DNA from: Rhexocercosporidium sp. MPI-PUGE-AT-0058
Taxonomy: Eukaryota; Ascomycota; Leotiomycetes; Helotiales
Assembly (NCBI GenBank): GCA_020746875.1
Contig: JAGTJL010000019.1
Coordinates: forward strand, 868,001-932,000
DNA length: 64,000 nucleotides
Direction of reading: 5' to 3'
Shown here: positions 46,854-58,636 of the stretch, in pieces
How positions within the stretch are numbered: position 1 is the first letter of the stretch
Layout: each line of letters begins with the position of its first letter
Notes under the pieces: model-generated
Databases searched by the model: none
The model's input: the letters and a program-made list of their open reading frames with translations, nothing else
Told to the model about the DNA's origin: nothing
Position numbers and translations under genes: made by a program

Positions 46854-48649
46854 ATGCCAACAACCACCCACGACGTTCTAATAAACGGTGCCGGCCCCAT
46901 AGGTCTCTTCCTAGCCTGCGAGCTCGCCCTCGCGAAATGCACCGTCGTCGTCCTCGAACGCGACCATTCCGCTTCCTCGCCCTAGGAAGTAGCTCCCCTG
47001 GGCTACCGAGGCCTCAATACTATCGCACTTGAGAGTTTTTATCGACGTGGTATGTTGGGAGAGATTCTTTGAGAAGAGTGGTGGAGAGGGTGAGAAGAAG
47101 GTTAAATTCGCGGGCCATTTCGTGGGGATTGTATTGGATGGGAATAAACTTGACTTGTGAGTTTGTAGTTTCTTGTGCTGGTCAGGTTACTGTCGTGGTG
47201 TGTAAGCTTGGAGGAACAGGATGGTATTTCAGTTCTTGAAGGAGAGGAAAGAGAGGAGACTTAGCTGATGAAGTCCTTCGCAGAGATCGCTTTAAATACC
47301 GAATCCCAGGTCCAGCTCTCATACCTAGCCCAACGACCATCGAGGTCATAGAGAAGACGCTAACTGAGCGAGCTGAGAAGCTAGGCGCGACAATCATCCG
47401 CGGTGAAGGTGTGACCAAAACCCTCTCCCAGGTCAGCATATCCATCCTCACTTACCTCCACTCACTCCTCCCTACCTTATTGGGAAATATATAAGACTTT
47501 CAATCTCCCTCTTCATCACAATACCAACCAACACAACCCCAACACCTCACCCAGGACTTCTCAAGCATAACAGTCCAAACCAAGACCACCACAATCCACA
47601 CCACCCGCTGGCTCATCGGCGCCGACGGCGGGCGCAGCACAATCCGCAGAGAGACCCTCATCCCATTCATTGGTACCCCCGCGCAATTCACAGGCTATGT
47701 CCTAAAATGTACCCTCTCCCCCTCCTCCACCCTGGTCCCCCGGCTTCTACCCGACCTCGAACGGCCTCTACATCCTCTCAAACAACTGTCTCTACCTCTG
47801 CGATTTCAACATCGGATCCTACGACCGCACCAAAGAACCCTCAGAAGCCCACCTCCAGGAAGTTTTGAGTAGGATTATTGGTAGAGAAGATGTACGAGTT
47901 GAGAGTGTGAAAATGTACGGCACGTTCACGGATAGGAGTATGCAAGCCGCGAAGTATAGAGAGAGGAGGGTTCTCCTGGTAGGCGATGCCGCACATGACC
48001 ACTCGCCGCTCAGATCGCAGGGCTTGAATCTGGGTATTGGAGATGCGATGAATCTAGGCTGGAAACTGACGGCTACGATTCGCCAAGAGATTGAGAAGGG
48101 GGCACCGTTGAACGAAGAGGAAGGCGAGCTGGAATTGTTGGATTCGTATGAGGAAGAGCGGTATGAGGTTGGAGCGAAGGCCCTCGAGTGGTCGCGCGCG
48201 CAGGCCGAGACTATACGCCATGGGCTGGCGGGGACGGCACTGCAGAATATAGTGAAGGATGTTGCTGGGACGAGGGATGGGACGAAGTTGTTTATTTCGC
48301 GGATTTGGGGGTTGGAACAACGGTATGATTTTGGTGATGAGGCTCATCCGCTTGTCGAGTGTAGTATGCCTGATTTCGAGCTAGAGGATGGTGAGAGATT
48401 GGGCGTGAAGCTGGAATGTGGCCGGGAGTTACTGGTTGATTTTGAGGATGGCGATTAGTTGAAGAGTTTGGTTTTTGGGGGGAAGTATGAATCAAGAGTT
48501 CATTTTTTGGGAGTGGGAGGGAGGATAGACGAGTTATTCGGGCTTTGCTTGTGAGACCTGATGGGGTTGTTGTTTGGATTGTGCAGGACGGCATTGAACC
48601 CGATTTGGAGACGGCGAGAAAAGCTTTTGTTAAGTGGTTTAGATACTGA
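46854..48649 (+). pseudogene. Decayed FAD-dependent monooxygenase (aromatic hydroxylase type)
   Basis: The frame starts at ATG 46854 with VLINGAGPIGLFLACELALA, the dinucleotide-binding GxGxxG fold, and continues to VVVLERDHSASSP. It is then interrupted by TAG at 46983 and TGA at 47070. Further homologous blocks appear downstream: FKYRIPGPALIPSPTTIEVI, WLIGADGGRSTIRRETLIPF, GFYPTSNGLYILSNN (one base out of phase with the preceding block, at a run of C near 47737), LLVGDAAHDHSPLRSQGLNL with the GD motif for FAD ribose, and a C-terminal thioredoxin-like piece (RPDGVVVWIVQDGIEPDLET) reached only after another stop (TAG 48456) and frame change. The order is that of class A flavin hydroxylases. With at least three stops and two frame breaks it cannot make a full enzyme. 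An intact 197-codon frame (47865-48458) remains in the middle. Confidence 0.85.
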
Positions 48650-49116
48650 CAGGGGACGAGTGATGATTGATGGAAGTACTTGGTAGATTGAAATGTAGTA
48701 TTGTAGACTCTATTTGACTGACCTTAAATGGTTGTGCCGCAACTAAAGCTAGATGTATGGTTCCACCTGACAATCCATATTCCCGAGGACGGTAGGTAGT
48801 ATTATAGCTTCCACTTGGAAATCTTTTTATCAAACGAAGAAAAATGAGATAAACAAGGTAAATCGAACTGGAGTACAACGCTTTCATTTTATTAATCCGA
48901 AGAACCGCAATCTATGCCGCCAAGCAAACCTCCGAAGACAAACTGGCTCAAACTGGCTCGCCCATAGTGCCTCGACCACTATCATCTTCGGGGCGAACCA
49001 TCCCCTCACCACTGAATGATCTACGAGTCATCTGTCATTCTACGCCAAACGCCAGACTTCGACCCACCGCCATGTCTCAATTCAAAGTAAAAGTCCCCAA
49101 TCCCGGGATGGGCACT
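48650..49116. other. Intergenic between the relic and glo3
   Basis: 3' flanks of the monooxygenase relic (+) and the Glo3 gene (-). Nothing recognisable. Confidence 0.55.
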
Positions 49117-50892
49117 CTAGCTGTTGAGATAGCTCCTGATGGCGCCCTGCAATTTGGTCGCTCCCTCGCCAAGAACTTGAGTAAGGTTCTCCAAATCATC
49201 ACCAGCAGTGACACCAAACTTGCGGACAAAATCCTTGGCAGCACTCTCCAAATCACCGTAGTCCTCTCCAGCATCCTCCTCTTCGGGTCTTCCAAAATAT
49301 GCGTTCGACGAGATAGATGTGGCACCCTCGAATCCTTGTAGTCGATTCTTCGCTTCGGATTGTGCGTTAGGATCAAAAGATCCTTTGCCAAAGAACTCGT
49401 CTGACGATATACCTTTCTGGGTCCCGAACTTTTGGCGAGCGTATTTCTGGTCATCATCTGTGAATCTCATCAGCGCGTGTCTAGTAGTATGTATTTCATA
49501 TCTTACCTTCTGTCTTGGCGGGACCAACCGAGCCGAATCCTCCCATTTTCTTAGGGGCTGGGGCTGCCTTGCTGCCACCAATCTGTCCAAACCCTAGACG
49601 TCCCATGCCCATTCCAAGTCGCTCAACGTCGCTATTGTTACGTCCTCTAGAATTTCCTGGGCTGATCGGAGTTGGAGATGCGATACTTGGCAGATCGGCA
49701 GCTTTCGAGATAGTCGTTTTCTTGGTGACAGTGGCTTCTTCCGCGTCAGGATCGTATCCCAGCTTTGCAATCCTCTCAGCTTCTTCCTTGGCCTTTTTTT
49801 CCGCGGCGTCAAAGTCAATGACATCCCCAGTAACCTTCTTGGCTCCCAACTTCGTCTTCTTAGCCCCCAAAACGTTCGCTTTGCGTGGTCCTGATCCGAT
49901 CGCAGTCCCTTTACGCAAAGCGGCAGATGAAGTGGTTCGGCTTGCAGTCGGTGCAGCGCCACCGGCCAATGGAGAAGCGGTTCGTGCAATGCCATTTCCA
50001 TTTCCATTCGCATTCCCAGCATTGAGGAATGGCGACGGAGTTCGACCAACAACCGGCGGCGTCGCAGTTCGCGAAACGGGTGGGGTAGGCTTTTTGATTG
50101 TTGGCTTGTCCCAAGAGGAGAAGAAGTCATCATCTGGTTCGCCGGCTGGGGTAGAAGTGCCATCTGGCCCATTGCTCATAACGTCGGTGATATACACAAC
50201 ATGAGAATTCTCGAGGTCCCCGTCCGCTTTGGCAGTTGCCAGTCTGTAGATAAATACATTAGCAGTGTCGAACATTGGAATATGTGGAACTCACTGTTGG
50301 GCAGCATCTGCTTGCGCAAGATCCTTGAGCCTTTGGGTGTATTTGTCGCAGATGTCCCTCGTGTACTTTGTCTCGGGGTTTTTGCTATCCAGCATAGAAC
50401 GTCCGCCGGTCTTCTGCCAGTATTTGGTCGCCGATTCATTACCACCGACTTTCATTATTCGAAGTTGGTTCCATGTCCATTTGCCTGAGTGTGTTAGCCA
50501 TAACGCTTTCCATCGGAACCTGAAGATCCTACCATCGAGAGTGAGTGACCGCACGAATGTACGGTGAGTTCCGAGACCTCGGTGTACTGAGGAGCATTCG
50601 ATACAGAGGTAGACTGCTAAGTTTGTCGAGCACCACGAAGGGTTGTTCTTTTTGCAATCGAAGCATACCTGTGGGATTCAGTCAGCTTCGCTCAGTATCT
50701 CGCCGTCTACCTGCGCATGAAATTCTCTGGTATGCCCATAAGAGGAGCTGAATTCTATGTGTTGGCCACTCCTCTACTCACTTTGTTGGCAGGCTTCGTC
50801 TTCAATTTGGCAAAGATGGCCTTGACCTCCTCCGCTGTAGCCAGGTAGGTACTCTGCTCCGCCTGTGCCTGTTCGGGCGTCGGTGCAGACAT
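49117..50892 (-). CDS. GLO3: ARF GTPase-activating protein Glo3
   Basis: Exons 50892-50782, 50668-50533, 50484-50295, 50243-49507 and 49457-49117 give 504 residues. The ArfGAP zinc finger is CFDCKKNNPSWCS...CIEC (C-x2-C-x16-C-x2-C), followed by the catalytic-arginine motif HRGLGTHRTFVRSLTLDG and WTWNQLRIMKVGGN. The middle is low in complexity, threonine/proline/alanine-rich, with a basic helix (DAAEKKAKEEAERIAKLGY). The C-terminus has the Glo3 motif as two copies of ISS-x3-FG (ISSDEFFG and ISSNAYFG), then an amphipathic segment (AAKDFVRKFGVTAGDDLENL). Glo3/ArfGAP2/3 stimulate GTP hydrolysis on Arf1 in COPI coats for Golgi-to-ER traffic. The gene is divergent from tim21, with 316 bases between start codons. 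Confidence 0.95.
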
Positions 50893-51208
50893 CGTGAGTT
50901 CTGTTGCTCTCTACCGGAAGAGGATATTTGAGTTTCGGTTTGGCTTTGCGAGAGACAGGATATGCTGGGGGTGTCGTATTGCGGTGTTCTCCTATTTCGA
51001 GGGGCGCGGAAGTGGAATTATATCGAGGGGAGCGGGCCAGATTGACGATTGGGATTCTAGCCAAGTCTTGGATGCCGCTTGCACCGAAGCGGTCTAGAGG
51101 TATTTCCCCACATCAAGCTTCAAAATCATGAGCTTCACTTGGAGCTTGAATAAGTCAAAAATCAACAGGTTCTATTGTGTTCTCCAACAACCGATCCGAA
51201 TCTACACC
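50893..51208. other. Divergent promoter glo3 / tim21
   Basis: 316 bases between two start codons facing away from each other. The tim21 frame is open upstream to about 51128, so the start codon may lie slightly earlier. Confidence 0.55.
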
Positions 51209-52056
51209 ATGAATTCAATACGCCATCCAATTTTGCTTAAATGCCCGGTAACCCTTCGCCCTATTCTAGCCGCACGACTGTATGCAACTCAGACAGGCCT
51301 TGGAACAGCGACCAGTGGTGCTCCTCGGCCAAGAAGAAAGACAGTAACGCCATTCAACGATGATGGTAGGGTGGCATGGGGGGAGCTTTCAGCAGGAGAG
51401 AAGGCTGCAAGGACAACGCAACAGACCTTCAACTTCAGCTTCATTCTGCTCGGTGCTGTTTTGACGGTATGTTTTTCAACAAATTCTCGAGGAAGCAAGC
51501 AGCTACTAACTCAGACCAGACAGGTGTAGGATATGTTATGTGGACGGAAGTCTTCTCGTTAGACAGCAAGACAGTACATTTCAATAAAGCCGTCAACCAA
51601 GTCAAAAAAGATGCCCGATGTACGGACCTTCTAGGCGACAGCAAAAAGATAACTGCATACGGAGAGCCAACATGGAACAAGTGGGCGAGAGCAAGACCAA
51701 TAGCGTATGTTTGGTTATAAAGGGTCTTAGCAGTCGCTAACAATCATGCAGCTCAAGCACGCGGAAGGATCAATATGGCAGAGAACATCTGATTATGCAT
51801 TTCAATGTACCTTCTGAACCCTCATGCCATGGCCATAGCTAACTCTCCCTAGGTTGAAGGGCCTCTGAACAAGGGTGTGGTCAATCTACACATGATTAAA
51901 CCATCGGTAGAAAGCGAGGGAGGTGGAGAATTTGTTTACAAGTATCTTACTTTGGACGTCAAAGGTCACCAAAGGATATATCTGGAGAACGCCGATGCCA
52001 CACTCGACAGTCCTGCGAAAAGTAAAACCAAGCTCTTCGGGATATCTTGGAGATGA
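51209..52056 (+). CDS. TIM21: TIM23 translocase subunit Tim21
   Basis: Exons 51209-51466, 51520-51704, 51752-51806 and 51853-52056 give 233 residues. The N-terminal presequence (MNSIRHPILLKCPVTLRPIL, then AARLYATQ) is basic and lacks acids. One transmembrane helix spans the first intron (FNFSFILLGAVLT then TGVGYVMW). The intermembrane-space domain includes EVFSLDSKTVHFNKAVNQVK, YGEPTWNKWARARPIA and VEGPLNKGVVNLHMIKP, the Tim21 fold, and ends KTKLFGISWR. Tim21 contacts Tom22 and links TIM23 to respiratory complexes during presequence import. An in-frame ATG at 51128 would add 27 residues, but ATG 51209 gives the better presequence. The acceptor at 51519 (GACCAG) is chosen because it yields TGVGY in frame. 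Confidence 0.94.
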
Positions 52057-53268
52057 GGACTACGATACAGAACTCAGCAAACTTGAACGCCCATTCGCTC
52101 AATCCGCATCAAGGGAAGATCAACCGTTCCACGAAGAGAGCGGGATAGCTTCCTCCGATGGTTTGTCTCAGCTAGGAAGCTTGGCTGCTTGGGGTGACGG
52201 CTCCGAACTCTGTGGGCTTGCTCATAATCCAGATTTGATGACAGATATGCCATCCACCGGATGATCTTGAAAGCATTCCTTTTAGTCATGCTACGTAGAA
52301 TGCTCATCGGCTTCAGCCCTCGAGGGGCTCACTGTCATCCAAAGACCAGGAAACGTGCTGTTGAAGTGCATGGAATTTTGTACAATATACCGCTGCTGTA
52401 CTGTATTTTCGATGACTTGCAAATGACACTGGAGGATTATCAATGTATTCTTATTAGTCTCTTTCGTGTTTTTGTAATACCATACACTAATGCCATCCAC
52501 CATGCCTTTTCTATTTAATACAATATATAGATTTTTCCATTCCCACCTTCCGCCACAAGCAAGTCGTTCAACATCAGCAAATTCTACGAACTTGAATTAC
52601 AACCGGAATCCTGAAAGCACAATGTGACAGACAATCATGAAGAAGCCCGAAATCATGAGATAGACTTTCGAGCCTCAGTCCCTTCTCGTCTTATGGTCTC
52701 CAAACCCCCGAAGTAGACTAAAGCCTCACGGGTCACTTGAGAACCTCCCATTAAAAAGGGCCATTGATATTTGGGTGGTGAAACCCAACGTCCAGCAATC
52801 ACGGGCACCTGCCTTTAAAGCGAAGCCACGAAGTCAAGAAAAATGAAAATCTTTTCCGTTTCCGATCACGGCTCTCTTTCCGAACGGCTTTCTTGGTGAC
52901 TGTGTCATTCCTTTTAAATACTCATTACTACGCTTGTTTGCGTTGCCAAAGGCGACTTCAAGCTGAAGTTCCTGTATTATTTTGTTTGATTGGTGGCATT
53001 CGTCCTTACCAGCACCTAAAGTACAAAAGACATGGTTTCGTGTCCATCACACCAAGCCAGTAGCTACATACAAGGTGAAGAGCAAAAGCTTCATCAGAAA
53101 CATGGAGGCTCAAAGTAAGTAAGCCACGTCCTTTAATCGCCCAACGCCCGCTGCAATGCTATAAGAATAAATATCGATACCATCATATCCCAGCTACCGT
53201 AAGCTACGGCGAAAGAAGTTATACAGGCCGAAAATCCCAGGTCATTAATGTACTATTACATAGCCCGC
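52057..53268. other. Intergenic between convergent tim21 and the bromodomain gene
   Basis: 1.2 kb of 3' flanks. The frame 51923-52264 overlaps the end of tim21 out of phase and is not supported. No RNA gene or repeat seen. Confidence 0.6.
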
Positions 53269-54942
53269 TCAATCAACGATCTCATGCTTGATGTTGGGGG
53301 TGTACTTATGTCTCGAGTTCCACTGCTGGTTGAAGTAGTTCTCAAGGTTCTGGCATTGGGCGTAGATAGGATCATCCTGGCTCCAGTACTCATAGCAGTT
53401 TTTGAAGATCTGACGGACGTCCTCTTCGAACTCGGCTGAGGTGCTATACTCATTGCGCTCCATCTTGGCCTTGATGGTCGTCAAGTCCATGGGCTTCTTG
53501 ATGACATCGAGGTAGTTGGGGACGTTGTCGGCGATGGGATCAACGGGGTGCTTGAATGCCTTGACGAGTCGGGTCCAGTAGCCGGGCCCGAGAACCATAC
53601 GGGAGATCATGCCGCGGCAGAACTCGAGATCTTTCTCGGGAGACAAGGGGGCACCATCCATGGAGGAGGTTTGGGGCTTGCTCTTGCGGCGAATGGGCTC
53701 TGAGCGGCGTGCTTGCTTCTTAGCTGCTGGCTTGACTTCGTATGGGTCGTCAGGACCAGCGGTGCTTAGTCCAATATCGGACTTTCGACTACGCTTGTTG
53801 GATGGAATGGCTGGAGCAGATGGACGTGCAGCTACAGGGTTGAGATCGATCTCGGAGGCTGTGACTGGCTGCAGGAGAGGTTGGTTGCGAATAGCTTGTG
53901 GTGTGAATGCTGGGGTTGCTGGAAGCTCGCTCATAACGATGACGAGTTCGCTGAGTATCTCTTGGGGAAGCGACTTGGCGAATGCGTTACGAGCTTCTGG
54001 TGAAGCGCGCACTGAAATTGTTGGGTCAGCTAAGCTGTGAAATCGAGCATGTATACTTACTGTGCTCAGCAGCCCAACCAATCAACATGAGTCTCAATCC
54101 ACTACCTTCATCGGTCTCCTTCCAAGCTTGAATGAGAAGCGGTGTGCCAGGGATGCAAGAGGTTTCTTGACGGCGCTCAGACATGGTGTCAAGAACAGCA
54201 ACACGGAGCGGAGCCATCCTTAACTTTGTAGCCAGCTTCCAAACACCCATGAGAAGAGGATAATCGGGGATAGCTCTTCCTTGTGCCTTGTCATAGACCT
54301 TTCCGGTGTAGACGAAGTTCTGGAAGCAGCCGAAGATCTCTGGGGTTGTGTCCGGAAGCTTGACGATGAACTCAACCTGATTGTCGGAACCATTCTTCGT
54401 GAACCACTCACGGTAGTAGGGAGATTGGGCGCAGAGGAGGGCTTTCTGTAGACCAAAGGGAATCTCATCGGGACCAACGAGGATAATGACGAAGAGAGGG
54501 TGAGCATCACTGCTTCTGCATCAATAGCTAGATCGAATGTGTAGAGGGAAAATGAGCTGTGCCTCAACATACTGCCATGAAACCGTGTTTGAAGATTCGC
54601 CTGCCTCAGCAGTGAGATCAACACCTCGATACGACATGACTTCGAACCTAGGAGTACTTGGTCGTGGGGCGAATTGCCGGGCAGGTTGAAAACTGCGAGG
54701 GTGGGCCTCTTTGGAAGCAGAGGTGGAGGCTCGAGGAAGCTTGACTGGAACTGGAGTTGAGTTTTTGTAGGCGATCGTACTCGAGCCGTAGTACGCGATT
54801 TCTTCGGGGGTAAATGAGGGACTACTATTTTTCAGCTTCAAGTTAGTATTTGCTGCCAATGTAGGTGGGTGTCTTATATAAAGAGGGGCACCTGAGGCGA
54901 GCATCGCTCAAAATCATCGACAATGCGCATCAACTTGATCAT
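53269..54942 (-). CDS. BTB-like and bromodomain protein
   Basis: Exons 54942-54892, 54835-54573, 54509-54061 and 54011-53269 give 501 residues. The first exon (MIKLMRIVDDFERCSPQ) joins through a TACTAAC-containing intron. A BTB/POZ-like fold lies at about residues 105-220 (HPLFVIILVGPDEIPFGLQK, ALLCAQSPYYREWFTKNG, GCFQNFVYTGKVYD). After a basic linker comes a bromodomain at about residues 383-490, with GYWTRLVKAFKHPVDPIADN, PNYLDVIKKPMDLTTIKAKM and IFKNCYEYWSQDDPIY; the asparagine of FKNCYEY is the acetyl-lysine contact. It therefore probably reads acetylated histones and uses the BTB part for dimerisation or recruitment. This pairing is known in some fungi but its targets are not. The first exon is the least certain part. 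Confidence 0.85.
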
Positions 54943-55994
54943 TGCTGTGCAATATACGCTCCAACATAAGATGCTAGTGATAGAGGGGCGGACTGGGCTC
55001 ATATCGAGTTGAGCGCAAAGTGTGCTGTCCCAATACATTTCGCCGCTGTCTGCTCATCTGGCGCCAATAGGGACATGCTGAGACGGAATTTTTGAGAACA
55101 TCTCATCAACATACCTTCCTTCTTCACCGCCATTCTCAACTGGTGACTTCATCGCGTTCATTGCATTGCTTTGGTGTCCGAGGACAGCTTTGGCGTCGTT
55201 GATGTCCATTGCGTTCATGTATGGGAAGACAACAGGAGCGATTCGAGAGTTCGTTGGGCAAGGAAGAACACAAGTGCCATTCCTGCCTTGCCCGCCAGGC
55301 ACCAACTCACGTAGTGGCCGCGACATGGGGAATTACCAAATAACCAAGATAAAAAACTTGAGACTTGCGACTCATAACTTGAAAAGTGTGCATATGATTT
55401 TTGTTGGATCATAATTACATGTTGTCACAAGCTAGAGTTCTCTTATAGTCTGTAGACGGAGAGGCGCATGACCATTCATTACCTGGGCGGTCCCGCTAAG
55501 CGAACGGTAACGGCGCAATAATGAACTGAACTTTTGTCAGGATGTAGAAATGTAAAATTATCTTATCATCAGCTCTTAGTTGAAGAACCAAGCTATTGAA
55601 CATATAGATCGCAGCAAAGCCGATAATCCGCAATACTTCAGGTCTCAATCAGCTGGACCATAGTACCAGAATAAGGAATTCTTGTTTACTTTCGCTTGCG
55701 AACTTTTCATTTCTTCTCTTCTTTCTGTGAATATAAAACAAGTATGAAGTTGTGAAAGATTGGTGAAAGTACCATAGTCTGATGAATCGCCCCGAAATTC
55801 CACAAAGCTGCCATTCATTCTCGCTGCTTCATCATCGCATCAACCTCCATTTCCGTCACCATCATCACTCTCATCAAGATCAAAGTCAGACATCTGCCCG
55901 TACTTTTCTACGAAAGCTTGAGAAGACTCAAAACCGCGCGACTCGTTCTTTACATTAACATCAACGGTGCACAAATCAACTGCTCGTTCTCATT
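54943..55994. other. Intergenic upstream of the BTB-bromodomain gene
   Basis: About 1 kb. One 90-codon minus-strand frame (55326-55054, starting MSRPLRELVPGGQGRNGTCV) is free of stops, but it has no recognisable domain and an overlapping plus-strand frame of similar length, so I do not call it a gene. Nothing else stands out. Confidence 0.5.
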
Positions 55995-56760
55995 TCATCC
56001 CTCACAATGATGAACCAAGATCTTTCCATTAGTATCCTCTGACTCGACTTGCTCCACAGCATCAATCACATTCGCGTCAAAATTCTTAGCTAAGCTCTGG
56101 ATAGCATCGAAATACTCGTGCCATCCCCTACAGACAATATTTGCACACGACAATGCGAGGATCAAGTCCCTGCTCATCAAAGAAGCCGGCTACCAAGCTA
56201 ACCGTGGTTCTGCCCCGGAGATAAACTATGGTAGAACCAGGTCACCAGATCTTCTGGCCGAGTATCATCGAAGACTGCAGAATCGAGAAGCTCTTGGAAA
56301 TTGGTGATGTAGAGTGTGGTGACATCGGGATCGTATTGGATTTGTGCCTCGTAACTACGCCACGCTAACAGTGGTTAGAAGAAAATTCTCGAGTTTCCGT
56401 TGGTACCTCAGGTAGAGGGCGAGGTGATTGCTCTGTAGCGAGGCAAATCTCGAGCAAGCGTTATTGGCATGCCTGTAACGTGACGGTAGCTCTGCATGAG
56501 GGCTTCGAGTGTGTCAGGAGACAAGATTGTATGCTGCCATATCAGGTTTGTCCACCGGAGAGAGAGGAGCGGAAAGGGATGGAAGGTGGAATCCTTGTAG
56601 TTGAGGGTGGGTGTGGGGAGATCGAGGGGGAGGATACGGCTGTCCGACGGTTGAGACCAATGCCCCGGAGGCCAAGAATGCTATTTAGAAAGCGGTCGTG
56701 CATCGTATTTCAGCCAGAATGGTAAAATCTCGAGATTGATCTATGGAATGGGAGCCAAGA
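55995..56760 (-). pseudogene. Possible decayed member of the 2EXR family
   Basis: Protein-like fragments appear in different minus-strand frames: around 56365-56200 WRSYEAQIQYDPDVTTLYIT followed by NFQELLDSAVFDDTRPEDLV, ending at a stop, and 56180-55995 containing GWHEYFDAIQSLAKNFDANV. The first piece lines up loosely with SITICFDSSTAIYISNFADI of the intact 2EXR gene at 61.2 kb (order: I-x-x-D, a short gap, then IYISNF/LYITNF). No 2EXR core motif (FPKLPLELRN) is visible and the fragments do not join in one frame by a clear intron. It could be a relic of a related gene, a real gene with introns I missed, or chance. Confidence 0.3.
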
Positions 56761-57768
56761 CCACCTGAGATACTGCGAGAGTGTCCTTAATAATCAGCAC
56801 ATACGCAAGTTTCGCTACCCATTCGTTTACTATTGACGTCAAAAAGCAATATCATGTCGAGAGTCAATAATACGCATCGTTTCTTGTTTTTGGGAACATA
56901 GACATGTTCAATCGCCTGACAGATCTTGCTGTTCAATATTTTTATAAACCGAAGAAAACATATTTCTCGGTTAGGTCCTTTCGCCCCATGGTTGCCGGCC
57001 CAAGGAGCAAGCACTTTGTCCACCCTGTTACCAAAGTGAAATTTATAGCATTCAGATTCTGTATATCTCTCTCGGATTCTATGGCTTTCCTTCAATGTTA
57101 CAATACTATCCCTACTAAAAACGTTGATATTATATCGCCAAGAATGACAAGTTGGATTCCTCGATTGCGACCACCTGTATGGAAGATTACATTGATCGAG
57201 ATTTTGAAGGCGGCTTTCTCTGATGCAAACAAATTTAAACAAATCTTGCTTTAAATAGATGGTTACAATCATTATGACGATTAAGATATGAATAGATTTG
57301 AGAGAACAATCACCAACGATGTTCAAGATGGCTGGTTCAACAATTTTGCAGCAGATGAAAGCACGTTTAGCTTAGAGTTTCCGAATGATAGATTCCATCT
57401 TCAGGGTGATTGTTTGTCCAGAATAAGCACGAACTTCTAACGATGACTTTCTGATTTAGTGAAGAATGACTAAAGGCTCGGTGGGCAAGGTTTCAACATA
57501 TTCCAGGCGACTTCAAGCGTTCGAAGCGCTGTAATTACAAGTCATTGGTGCCAAGAAGTTCCAGTCTTTATGACTCAGCCTCAACCACAAACTAACGAGT
57601 CGCTACTCTCACGACTCTCCACATCAGCAAATCAGCATTCATTCCGTTCTTTATTGCACAGCCAACTATCCAGGCTTCAGACATCTCTGATCAAACTGCT
57701 ACACGAACGAAAAATCAAATACACTAGCAGTTCTCCCACACACTTAAGATTCTTTCCCATCTCTCACA
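56761..57768. other. Intergenic; long but unconvincing frames
   Basis: Two overlapping open frames, 57326-56787 (minus, 179 codons) and 56904-57254 (plus, 116 codons), run over each other. Neither shows a domain, periodicity or usable start context. The last 200 bases are the NUDIX leader. Confidence 0.5.
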
Positions 57769-58257
57769 ATGGCAACCCTCCCTCAAGTCCGCGTCGGAGT
57801 AGGCGTCTTCATCCTCCAAACAACTTCAGAATCCGCATCAAATCCTTTTTTCCTAATAGGAAAGCGCATCGGCTCCCACGGTTCCGGAACCTATGCTCTC
57901 CCAGGCGGCCATCTCGAGTTCGGCGAAACTCCTGAACAGTGCGCCACCCGCGAGGTCCTTGAAGAAACTGGTCTGAAAGTATCCAACATCCGATTCTTGA
58001 CTGCAACGAATGATGTGATGGAGAAAGATGGGAAGCACTATGTTACGTTGTTTGTGGTAGGGGTGAGGGATGATGAGGGACAGATTCCATATGTGTTGGA
58101 GAAGGAGAAGTGTGAGGGCTGGGAGTGGATCAGGTGGGAGGAACTGGTGGGGTTGGTTGAGAGGGATGGGAGGGGTGACGAAGCTCAGAGGAGACTGTTT
58201 GTGCCGTTGATTAATCTGGTGAGGCAACGGCCTGGCGTGATTCCTCATTTCACTTAG
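57769..58257 (+). CDS. NUDIX hydrolase
   Basis: Intronless, 162 residues. The NUDIX box GGHLEFGETPEQCATREVLE followed by ETGLKV fits G-x5-E-x7-R-E-x2-E-E-x-G exactly, with the metal-binding glutamates in REVLEETG. It is preceded by the strand VGVGVFIL and GKRIGSHGSGTYALPGG, as in the NUDT15/MutT-like subgroup that hydrolyses nucleoside triphosphates or related diphosphate-linked compounds. The C-terminal EKCEGWEWIRWEELVGL is also typical. No targeting signal, so probably cytosolic. The substrate cannot be told from the box. The upstream plus-strand frame (57570-57935) is a shadow of the leader. Confidence 0.93.
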   Translation: MATLPQVRVGVGVFILQTTSESASNPFFLIGKRIGSHGSGTYALPGGHLEFGETPEQCATREVLEETGLKVSNIRFLTATNDVMEKDGKHYVTLFVVGVRDDEGQIPYVLEKEKCEGWEWIRWEELVGLVERDGRGDEAQRRLFVPLINLVRQRPGVIPHFT

Positions 58258-58636
58258 GCTTAAAGCATCGTGGGTTGAGGCTGGTCATTTGACTGCTTGA
58301 CGAAGTGGAAAGTAACTTCTTGCCCTGAAGATCGTAATTGCGTGGCTTATTCTACAACAGTGTCACTCGTGAGTTCCCTCAAGCTCGATATTACTTTTGG
58401 TGAACAGCATAGCGGTCTCGTGTCTAGGTTTTAGCCTCATGCTTGCCATCTTCATCAATCTACTTCTTGATTCGAGTGCCTCCCATTTCTGAACATTCTA
58501 TTACATGCATTTTCGGCATCAGTCACTGTGAGTAGGACCGCGAAAGTTCATCAAAAGATTTGTGGCAGGCATGACTTTTATTTCTCTAGTCCATAAGAGC
58601 ATTCCCCAGTATTCATTCGGTGCCCAACAGCCTCTC
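58258..58636. other. Short intergenic between NUDIX and 2EXR genes
   Basis: Convergent 3' flanks, no further feature. Confidence 0.55.

Noticed and set aside
49515..50204. 229-codon plus-strand frame
   Set aside because: Antisense of the low-complexity middle of Glo3.
51923..52264. 113-codon frame at the end of tim21
   Set aside because: Overlaps the last tim21 exon out of phase and has no recognisable domain.
55054..55326. 90-codon minus-strand frame starting MSRPLREL
   Set aside because: Uninterrupted, but no family, no conserved pattern, and overlapped on the other strand.
56787..57326. 179-codon minus-strand frame
   Set aside because: Overlapped by a 116-codon plus-strand frame; neither has a domain or compositional signature of coding DNA.
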